Shown here piece by piece: positions 57,520-64,000 of a DNA stretch of 64,000 bases. The stretch lies in contig NZ_WOSX01000001.1 of NCBI RefSeq assembly GCF_011516735.1, positions 186,001 through 250,000 on the forward strand. The letters run 5' to 3'. The notes beneath the pieces were generated by a model that ran no database searches, was not told the DNA's origin, and was given only the letters and a program-made list of their open reading frames with translations. Positions within the stretch are counted from its first letter, which is position 1, and every line of letters starts with the position of its first letter. The position numbers were made by a program, and so were the translations under genes. This DNA is from Acetobacter fallax (GTDB lineage Bacteria > Pseudomonadota > Alphaproteobacteria > Acetobacterales > Acetobacteraceae).

Positions 57520-59985
57520 TCACGTAGTCCCTGTTGCCACACGATCTGCGGCGATTGAGCGCAGATGCTCTGCACAACGCAGGATCGTCTCAGGCGTCGC
57601 CGGTGCGTCCAGGCGCGGACAGCTGCGATAATCGTCCAGACTCGCAATGGCATCAGAAATAGCATGAAGCACTGAAAGACCATGAACAAAAGGCGGTTCG
57701 CCAACAGCTTTCGACCGGAAAATCGTTTCTTCCTGATTTGGAGCATTATCCAGAAGACGAACATTGAAGATCCGGGGGCGATCCGAGCAGCCGGGGATTT
57801 TGTAAGTGCTGGGAGCGTGCGTTCGAAGCCGCCCGGCAGAATCCCACACCAGTTCTTCCGTAGTGAGCCAGCCCGCACCCTGTACGAACGCACCTTCGAT
57901 CTGCCCTATATCGATGGCCGGGTTCAGAGACTGACCTGCATCGTGGAGGATATCGACACGTTCGATACACATTTCACCTGTCAGCGTATCGACGGCGACC
58001 TCTGAGCAAGCGGCTCCGTAAGCGAAATAGAGGAAGGGACGACCGCGTCCCGTGTCGGGATTCCAGTGGATTTTCGGTGTTTTGTAAAAGCCGTTTGACG
58101 ACAGGGAGATACGGGCGAAATAGGCGGCTTTGATGAGGTCAGAGAAAGGGATGAGGGTTTCACCTGCCTGCACACCTTCGGGTGTGAAGGCTATGTGGTC
58201 CTCCGGAACGGACCAGTGTTCGGCGGCGAATGTTACGAGCCTGGTTTTGATTTTGATGACCGCATCAAGCACGGCCATGCCGTTCAGGTCGGCGCCGGAG
58301 GAGGCGGCTGTTGCCGAAGTGTTAGGGACTTTACCGGTGTTTGTGGCGGTGATGCGGACGCGGTCGGCTTCGAGCGCGAATTCGCGCATGACGACCTGAA
58401 CCATTTTAGTATGAAGCCCCTGCCCCATTTCGCAGCCGCCGTGATTCACCTGGACGGAGCCGTCAGTGTAGACATGCACGAGGGCGCCGGCCTGGTTATA
58501 ATGAGTAGCGGTGAATGCAATGCCGAATTTGACCGGTGTCAGAGCGATGCCGCGTTTGATAAAACGGCTTTTTGTATTGAAGACTCTGATGTCTTCGCGT
58601 CGTTTTCTGTAACCGCAGTCTTCGGCGAGAGCTTTCATGATGTCCGCCGCGATGCTATCTTCGACGTTCATGTGATAGGGCGTAAGGTCTCGGTCGGTTC
58701 CGGTTTCGTAAGTATTGCACAGGCGCACATCAAGCGGATCGAAGCCGGTAGCGTAAGCGATTTCCTCGATGAGGCGCTCGGCGCCGACAATGCCTTGCGG
58801 GCCGCCGAAGCCGCGATAGGCGGTGTTGGACTGGGTGTTGGTTTTAAGGGGTTCGGAACGCAAGCGGACATCGGGATAGTAATAAGCGTTGTCTGCATGA
58901 AACAAAGCGCGGTCAGTGACAGGGCCGGACAGGTCGGCGGACCAGCCGCAGCGGGCAGCAAGCACCATATCGACGGCATGGATGCGGCCTTCGTCGTCGA
59001 AACCGACATTGTAGTCGATAACGAAGTCATGTCGCTTGCCGGTTATAGTCATGTCGTCGTCGCGGTCGAGGCGCAGTTTGGTAGCGCGACCGGTGATCGA
59101 GGCCGCGAGGGCTGCGAGGCAGGCGGGGCCGTTGGCCTGGGTTTCCTTACCGCCGAAGCCGCCACCCATGCGGCGCACCTCAACAGTGACGAGCGCGCTG
59201 GGGCAGTCGAGGACGTGGGCAATCATCAACTGAGTTTCGGTCGGGTGCTGGGTAGAGGACCAGACACACATTTCTCTGTTCTCGCCGGGCATGGCCATGG
59301 CGGCCTGACCTTCAAGGTAGAAATGCTCCTGGCCACCGACACTGAGGCTACCAGAGACGCGGCGGGGGGCTTTCCGGAGAGCGCTTTCGGCGTCCCCGCG
59401 GCTCATTGTGAGGGAGCGCCAGACAACTTCGCTGCCTGCGGCACGGGCCTGGGCGACATCGAGGATCGCGGGGAGGTCTTCGTATCCGATTTTTGCCAGG
59501 CGGACGGCGGCGCGGGCCTGAGCACGGGTTTCGGCTACGACTGCAAAGATCATCTGGCCATGATACGACACGATATCTTCGGCCAGGAGCGGTTCGTCAT
59601 GTTTGCCGACGGGGCTGACATCGTTGTGGCCAGGAATGTCCTTCGTTGTCAGAACGAGGACGACACCGGAAGCGGCACGGACAGCTCCCAGATCTATCGA
59701 CAGGATGCGGGCGTGGGCTCTCGTGCTGAGGCCGGGGGCCAGGTGCAGGAGCCCCTTGGGTTCGGGCAGGTCGTCGATATAGGTGGCGGCGCCAGAGACG
59801 TGAAGAATCCCGCTTTCGTGGCGGAGGGACTGGGATGCGCCACCGCGCACCGGTTTCAAGGATATGCGTTGAGAAACTGATCGGGCATCCAGGGCTTTGG
59901 TTTCGGCTTTTGTGCCGTCGATGACTTCGGTGGAGGGGCCTGCCATACCGGCACCGAGGTCAAAGGCGTCGCCCGGGTCAGACAT
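57520..59985 (-). CDS. xdhB: Xanthine dehydrogenase large subunit (molybdopterin-binding)
   Basis: Catalytic subunit of 821 aa that hydroxylates hypoxanthine and xanthine toward urate. It has the a/b hammerhead domain (SGILHVSGAATYIDDLPEPKGLLHLAPGLSTRAHARI), then the Moco-binding domains with VRRMGGGFGGKETQAN, NTAYRGFGGPQGIVGAERLIEEIA, VNHGGCEMGQGLHTKMVQV, NTSATAASSGADLNG and RSKAVGEPPFVHGLSVLHAI, where GEPP holds the catalytic glutamate. It overlaps xdhA by 8 bp. The coding sequence from about 58.1 kb to the end of xdhA appears GC-richer than its neighbours. Confidence 0.95.
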   Translation of the reverse strand: MSDPGDAFDLGAGMAGPSTEVIDGTKAETKALDARSVSQRISLKPVRGGASQSLRHESGILHVSGAATYIDDLPEPKGLLHLAPGLSTRAHARILSIDLGAVRAASGVVLVLTTKDIPGHNDVSPVGKHDEPLLAEDIVSYHGQMIFAVVAETRAQARAAVRLAKIGYEDLPAILDVAQARAAGSEVVWRSLTMSRGDAESALRKAPRRVSGSLSVGGQEHFYLEGQAAMAMPGENREMCVWSSTQHPTETQLMIAHVLDCPSALVTVEVRRMGGGFGGKETQANGPACLAALAASITGRATKLRLDRDDDMTITGKRHDFVIDYNVGFDDEGRIHAVDMVLAARCGWSADLSGPVTDRALFHADNAYYYPDVRLRSEPLKTNTQSNTAYRGFGGPQGIVGAERLIEEIAYATGFDPLDVRLCNTYETGTDRDLTPYHMNVEDSIAADIMKALAEDCGYRKRREDIRVFNTKSRFIKRGIALTPVKFGIAFTATHYNQAGALVHVYTDGSVQVNHGGCEMGQGLHTKMVQVVMREFALEADRVRITATNTGKVPNTSATAASSGADLNGMAVLDAVIKIKTRLVTFAAEHWSVPEDHIAFTPEGVQAGETLIPFSDLIKAAYFARISLSSNGFYKTPKIHWNPDTGRGRPFLYFAYGAACSEVAVDTLTGEMCIERVDILHDAGQSLNPAIDIGQIEGAFVQGAGWLTTEELVWDSAGRLRTHAPSTYKIPGCSDRPRIFNVRLLDNAPNQEETIFRSKAVGEPPFVHGLSVLHAISDAIASLDDYRSCPRLDAPATPETILRCAEHLRSIAADRVATGTT

Positions 59986-61474
59986 GGGCTGTCTCCGCGC
60001 GATGCGTGCGGACGGAGACGCGGACGGGGGTCTGCCCGGCGGTTTCGGCGTAAAAACGTGTCAGCAGGTTCCGGGCGACTTCCTGGCGATACCAGGAGGA
60101 GGCACGCAGGTCTGAGAGAGGTGTGAAATCCTGACTGACAGCATCACGGGCGGCGGCAAGCGCGGCTTCGTTCCAGGGGCGTCCCACGAGGGCAGCTTCG
60201 GCGGTGGCGGCACGCTTCGGGATTGCAGCCATGCCGCCAAAAGCGAGGCATGCTGTGTGGATGTGGCCGTCGCGGAGGGTCAGGGAGAAGCCTGCCATGA
60301 CGGCAGAGATATCCTGATCGAAGCGTTTAGAGATTTTATAGCCTCTGAACAGGACTCCTTCTTCGGGGACCGGCATAAAGACAGCTTCAACGAATTCATC
60401 GGGCGTGCGGTCCTGAACGCCGTAATTGATGAAAAACGCTTCGAGAGGAATGCGACGTCTCTGAACGCCGCGTCGGAGGATGAGTTCGGCGCCGGCGGCG
60501 ATCAGGAGAGGCGGGCCGTCTCCGATCGGGGAGCCGTTGGCAATATTGCCGCACAGGGTCGCGGAATTTCGTACGGGACGAGCCGCGACGCGGCGGAAGG
60601 TGTCGCGCATTTCAGGCTGTATGGCGCAGAGCGGAGCTTCAGCCTCGCTCCAAGTGACAGCGGCGCCGATTGTAACGCCTTGTGCCGTTGCTTCAATGCG
60701 TCTCAGTTCGGGTATTTGACCGATGAACACGACGTGGGGAAGTATGCGACCGAATTTTGTCACCCAGAGTCCGACATCGGTGGCACCGGCGACGATACGA
60801 GCAGCGGGGTCGGTCTGCATTGTGGCGGCAAGTTCGTCAGCGCTGGCGGGGATGGTCAGGCGACCGGCATCTGTCGCAATCACGACCCCTTCCCCGGTCT
60901 CCATCGTGGCCAGGCGTTCGGAGATCTTTGCCGTTTCCGCGTCAAATCGATCCGGCCCGGCGGCCAGCGCATGGCGCATCGCACGAATGATCGGCGCATA
61001 GCCGGTACAGCGGCAGAGATTACCGGCGAGGGCGTCGTCGATATCGGTATCGGTGACAGGTCCGTTTTTTGTTTCGGCGCGTTTACGGAACACAACCATC
61101 GACATGATGAATCCGGGTGTGCAGAAACCGCATTGCGAGCCGTGCTGCTCCACCATGGCGGTCTGGACCGGGTGCAGGGCGCCGGACGGATCGCGGAGGT
61201 CTTCCACGGTGTAAACCTGAGCCCCATCAAGCATAGGTAGAAACTGGATGCAGGCATTGACAGCCTGCCAGGTCAGGTCTTCGTCGTCGTTCGCTGTGGT
61301 GTTGCGCCGAACGACGATGATGGTGCAGGCGCCGCAATCGCCTTCATTGCAACCTTCTTTGGTGCCGGTGCGGCCACCTTTCTCACGCAACCAGTCGAGT
61401 GCCGTCATGGTCGGCGGCACGTCGTGGAGGACGATATACTCGTCGCCCAGCCAGAATCTGAGTGTGTCGCGCAT
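59978..61474 (-). CDS. xdhA: Xanthine dehydrogenase small subunit (2Fe-2S, FAD)
   Basis: Electron-transfer subunit of about 498 aa. The N-terminal plant-type ferredoxin domain has GTKEGCNEGDCGACTIIV, the second cluster domain has GSQCGFCTPGFIMSM and NLCRCTGYAPIIRAM, and the FAD domain follows (RIVAGATDVGLWVTKFGRILPHVVFIG, NSATLCGNIANGSPIGDGPPLLIAAGAELIL). The C-terminal CO-dehydrogenase flavoprotein-like part is complete. The start at 61474 has a strong GGGAGGGG; the frame is open to a GTG at 61510. A run of ten G (minus strand) lies about 50 bp upstream. Confidence 0.95.
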   Translation of the reverse strand: MRDTLRFWLGDEYIVLHDVPPTMTALDWLREKGGRTGTKEGCNEGDCGACTIIVVRRNTTANDDEDLTWQAVNACIQFLPMLDGAQVYTVEDLRDPSGALHPVQTAMVEQHGSQCGFCTPGFIMSMVVFRKRAETKNGPVTDTDIDDALAGNLCRCTGYAPIIRAMRHALAAGPDRFDAETAKISERLATMETGEGVVIATDAGRLTIPASADELAATMQTDPAARIVAGATDVGLWVTKFGRILPHVVFIGQIPELRRIEATAQGVTIGAAVTWSEAEAPLCAIQPEMRDTFRRVAARPVRNSATLCGNIANGSPIGDGPPLLIAAGAELILRRGVQRRRIPLEAFFINYGVQDRTPDEFVEAVFMPVPEEGVLFRGYKISKRFDQDISAVMAGFSLTLRDGHIHTACLAFGGMAAIPKRAATAEAALVGRPWNEAALAAARDAVSQDFTPLSDLRASSWYRQEVARNLLTRFYAETAGQTPVRVSVRTHRAETAHV

Positions 61475-62501
61475 TGCCCCTCCCTGCAAACCCGATGACA
61501 TGCCAGGCACCAGATGACCTTTCCCCCCCCCCGGAACGGACCATCGCTTCTCTGATAAAAATCAATCCTATAGCGAGGACTCTGTAAGAGCAAAGGAAAG
61601 GCGGTGAAGCAGGATCAGGGGCTGTTCTCTGTCTGCTGATTTTGAGGCGGCGGCTTCAGTGTCAGAGCCTGACAAAACAATCTGTTATAGGTCCAAAGTG
61701 TGCATGAAATATTCATTGCCTACGAATTCCCCGGTGCAGTGGGGACTGCTCATTACACCGGTGCCCACACGGTTCAGTCACTCATCGGGAAAACCTGCTT
61801 CTGTCGACAGCTTCCTGAAACGACAGAGCCTATCCGCATTTCCGGGCGGCCAACCCAGATGATTATGATCAGAATTATTCTCGCGCCACCCCCTCTCCCC
61901 TAACCACTCGTCCCATACCGAATGCGGGGTATGTGTCCTTGAGGGACAGATTACGATAAGACAGAGCCTACGGTAATTCCCACACGTGTCATCAGGGTGA
62001 GGTTTTTCCCGAATCAGTCGACGATGAGCACGAACCGTGCATGCCTTTTTTCCGCTTATCAGCACAAGGATCAAAAACGATTCCATGCCCATCAGCAATT
62101 TGTCGAGTAATCAGATTCAGAAGCCTCATTCTCGGTAAGATTTCGCCTCCGGTTTTTGATGACGGTCTGAGAGCGGCTTTTGGCCCTGACGTATTCGATG
62201 GCTAGCCAGATTCACTCGTGCGAAGGGCGGTTGACTGCGCGTCCACGCAACGAAGTGGGGCAGCCTGAAAAACCGTTACAAATCCTTCCACTGATCTGCT
62301 GCTCCATACAGTTTGCCCTTCACGGCAGAGAGAGTAGATAGGTGCCATGCTCAGTCATGTCTCTTTACGACACGTCTTCGTTTGCATCCCCGGCCGATGC
62401 AGCATTCGGACGTGCAGTCCGAACGACAAAGTCACTCCCGCTCCGATCGCGCGTGAAGTAAACGTTTATAGTGTGTCCCCATTCACAGGACCAAGCACCC
62501 T
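61475..62501. other. Gene-poor kilobase between xdhA and lptF
   Basis: About 1 kb without a credible gene; the open frames present are short, lack homology I recognise and have no convincing ribosome binding sites. Contents: the xdhA leader with a C10/G10 homopolymer at 61523-61532, two copies of GACAGAGCCTA (61822-61832 and 61960-61970), and a possible -10 box TATAGT at 62467-62472 before lptF. The rest may be decayed coding or mobile-element sequence, but I cannot identify it. Confidence 0.5.
61523..61532 (-). repeat. Ten-base homopolymer (G on the xdhA strand)
   Basis: Ten C on the plus strand, hence G10 in the xdhA leader, about 50 bp ahead of the start codon. Such tracts slip during replication. 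It lies in the non-coding leader, with a possible TATAGG -10 box about 40 bp further upstream, so length change would alter promoter or leader spacing rather than a reading frame. Confidence 0.6.
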
Positions 62502-63635
62502 GTGCTGAAACTGAAAACTTTTGATCGATATGTGCTGCATCAGCTTTTCGTGGCGCTGCTTGCAACCACTGGCGGCCTTGCCGCGCTGATTTGGCTCACT
62601 CAGTCGCTCAGATTCGTCTCACTTGTCGTCGACCGGGGCCTGTCCCTCCGGGTATTCATCGAACTGACCAGCCTGATGATCCCGTCCTTTGTGGCTGTAG
62701 TGCTTCCGATTACGACCTTCGTGGTAACACTTTTCGTCTATCATCGACTGGCAGGCGATCGGGAACTTACGGTGATGCGCGCCGCGGGGCTGTCTCCCTT
62801 TTTACTGGCCAGATCAGGTCTGATTTGCGCCACAGTCGCCATGCTTCTTACTTTCGCGCTTAACCTGTGGATCGTGCCTGTTTCCTACCGGGATTTCCGC
62901 CAGTTCGAGTTTCAGATCAGAAACAAGATGGCCGCTTTCCTTCTCCAGGAAGGTGTTTTCACCAAGTTGTCGGACGCGATGACCGTCTATGTCCGTGAAC
63001 GGGATCACACCGGGATGCTGCGCGGAATCATGGTGGAAGATGATCGGATTCCGAATAGCCGTGCAACGATCTTCGCGGAACGAGGAACAATGCTGATTGT
63101 CAACGATCAGCCCCGGGTGGTGATGTATGATGGATCGCGACAGGAAATCGACCACAAAACCGGGCGGCTTACGTTGCTCTTGTTTGACAGCAACACACTG
63201 GATCTGACGTCTTCAAAGTCTGACCAGGTACGGCCCCGTGATGCGGCGGAAATGTCCCTGCAGGAACTGATTAATCCCGATCCGAGAGAAGTGAGTGAAC
63301 GTGACAGAGGCAAGCTCGCTGTCGAAGGCTGGCGGAGAATTACATCTCCCTTCACTGCCTTCTCGTTCGCCATGATCGGCATGGTCGCGATTCTCAGGGG
63401 AGCGTTTTCGCGTCATGGCAACATCCTCAGGCCGCTCTTTGCTGTTCTCGCTGTGATCGGATTGCTCGCCCTAAATCTTCTGCTGCAAAATCTTGCCAGC
63501 CGGAATATGATCTTGATTCCGCTGATCCTTATCGAAGCCGTAGTGCCGGGAATAGTCTGTGCGCTTCTCCTCTTTGCATCTGAAGTCAGAACGGCCGGAC
63601 AGAAGATACCTTCTTCCGTTCGCCCGAACGCCTGA
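62502..63635 (+). CDS. lptF: LPS export ABC transporter permease LptF
   Basis: One of two permeases that extract lipopolysaccharide from the inner membrane and feed the Lpt bridge. The 377 aa have the YjgP/YjgQ layout: three N-terminal helices (FDRYVLHQLFVALLATTGGLAALIWLTQSLRFVSLVVDRGLS, LMIPSFVAVVLPITTFVVTLFVYHRL), ERELTVMRAAGLSP-like DRELTVMRAAGLSPFLLARSG, a periplasmic jelly-roll region (about 130-270) and three C-terminal helices. The start is GTG with AGGA about 11 bases upstream. It is followed 11 bp later by lptG. Confidence 0.93.
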   Translation: MLKLKTFDRYVLHQLFVALLATTGGLAALIWLTQSLRFVSLVVDRGLSLRVFIELTSLMIPSFVAVVLPITTFVVTLFVYHRLAGDRELTVMRAAGLSPFLLARSGLICATVAMLLTFALNLWIVPVSYRDFRQFEFQIRNKMAAFLLQEGVFTKLSDAMTVYVRERDHTGMLRGIMVEDDRIPNSRATIFAERGTMLIVNDQPRVVMYDGSRQEIDHKTGRLTLLLFDSNTLDLTSSKSDQVRPRDAAEMSLQELINPDPREVSERDRGKLAVEGWRRITSPFTAFSFAMIGMVAILRGAFSRHGNILRPLFAVLAVIGLLALNLLLQNLASRNMILIPLILIEAVVPGIVCALLLFASEVRTAGQKIPSSVRPNA

Positions 63636-63646
63636 GGCCTGTTACG

Positions 63647-64000
63647 GTGGTCGTTTCTGTCACACTGTCACTCTATATCGCGCGCCAGTTCATGCTCTCG
63701 GTTATGGCGATGACGGCATCTCTAACCGGAATCGTTTGCCTTTTTGATTTCATTGACCTTCTGCGAAGAGTTGCAACAAAACCTGATGTACCGACGAGTC
63801 TGGTGACGGAAATCGCGGGGTTACATATCCCTTATTTTTTCATGGAGATAATGCCATTCGGTGTGCTTCTCGGTGGAATTGTCTGTTTCTGGCGCCTGAC
63901 GCGCTCTTCGGAACTGGTCGTCGCCCGGGCCGCTGGCATTTCCGCCTGGCAGTTCCTGGCTGCTCCTCTCGCTTGCGCCCTGATGCTAGGGACGCTGACA
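63647..64000 (+). CDS. lptG: LPS export ABC transporter permease LptG (partial)
   Basis: The beginning of the second Lpt permease. The first 118 codons from a GTG at 63647 read LSLYIARQFMLSVMAMTASLTGIVCLFDFIDLLRRVATKPDVPTSL, then helices 2-3 (IPYFFMEIMPFGVLLGGIVCFWRLTRSSELVVARAAGISAWQFLAAPLACALML), the standard LptG pattern including SSELVVARAAGIS. GAGG lies about ten bases before the start, overlapping the lptF stop. The gene runs off the right edge. Confidence 0.9.
   Translation, partial: MVVSVTLSLYIARQFMLSVMAMTASLTGIVCLFDFIDLLRRVATKPDVPTSLVTEIAGLHIPYFFMEIMPFGVLLGGIVCFWRLTRSSELVVARAAGISAWQFLAAPLACALMLGTLT

Noticed and set aside
58195-59880. A 561-codon open frame on the plus strand opposite xdhB
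   Set aside because: It is fully antisense to a gene with unmistakable xanthine dehydrogenase motifs, has the Gly/Asp/Val/Ala/Phe-rich composition of a shadow frame in GC-rich DNA, and shows no domain I recognise.
60257-61240. A 327-codon open frame opposite xdhA
   Set aside because: Antisense to the conserved iron-sulfur and FAD domains of xdhA; same shadow composition as the frame opposite xdhB.

Overview
This window looks like a chromosomal segment of an acetic acid bacterium (Acetobacteraceae, Alphaproteobacteria). The reasons are: an SDR that reads as the Gluconobacter-type gluconate 5-dehydrogenase, next to a GntP gluconate permease and an OprB sugar porin; a pyruvate dehydrogenase E1 beta with a fused N-terminal lipoyl domain; a CcrM-type GANTC methyltransferase behind rnhB; and UPF0262 and COQ10/RatA-like genes typical of alphaproteobacteria. 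The species cannot be named from the sequence alone. Gene density is high. I saw no tRNA, rRNA, CRISPR array, intact insertion sequence or prophage.

Layout. 0-5.2 kb, minus strand: trpG-trpD-trpC-moaC-pdhA-pdhB (tryptophan synthesis, molybdenum cofactor, pyruvate dehydrogenase; pdhB runs off the left edge). 5.3-8.9 kb: a nucleoside 2-deoxyribosyltransferase-family gene, then rsmB-like and guaB on the minus strand. 9.3-13.9 kb, plus strand: UPF0262, cysG, a TerC-family membrane gene and a lipoprotein lytic transglycosylase, tightly packed. 13.9-25.2 kb: mutS, glnD, coq10-like and lipA (minus), uvrD/pcrA, prmA and a GNAT acetyltransferase. 25.2-25.7 kb is a gene-free stretch rich in inverted repeats. 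25.7-29.5 kb, minus strand: an MsbA-like ABC exporter, a CCA-adding enzyme and a DUF1285 gene. 29.6-36.9 kb, plus strand: a MoxR / DUF58 / BatA-DUF4159 / VWA-GATase-like cluster. 36.9-41.7 kb: a DHA2 MFS exporter, a CsbD-family protein, rnhB-ccrM behind a GANTC-rich leader, and a secreted ankyrin protein. 42.3-51.6 kb, plus strand: an MdtABC-type RND efflux operon with its outer-membrane factor. 51.7-55.6 kb, minus strand: oprB, gntP and gno (gluconate uptake and oxidation). 55.8-61.5 kb, minus strand: xdhA-xdhB-xdhC-lysR (xanthine dehydrogenase, its maturation factor and a regulator). A gene-poor kilobase follows, then lptF and the start of lptG.

Functional links: gntP, oprB and gno form a gluconate module with two candidate control elements, a hairpin covering the gntP ribosome binding site and a palindrome in front of gno. 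The xdh genes need molybdenum cofactor, to whose synthesis moaC contributes. The rnhB-ccrM promoter carries a dense cluster of the GANTC sites that CcrM itself would methylate, suggesting methylation feedback. I did not find a clearly novel defence or biosynthetic system. The strongest non-routine signals are the GANTC cluster, the structured gene-free stretch at 25.3-25.45 kb, a G10 tract in front of xdhA, the gntP leader hairpin, and the MoxR/DUF58/DUF4159 cluster of unknown function.
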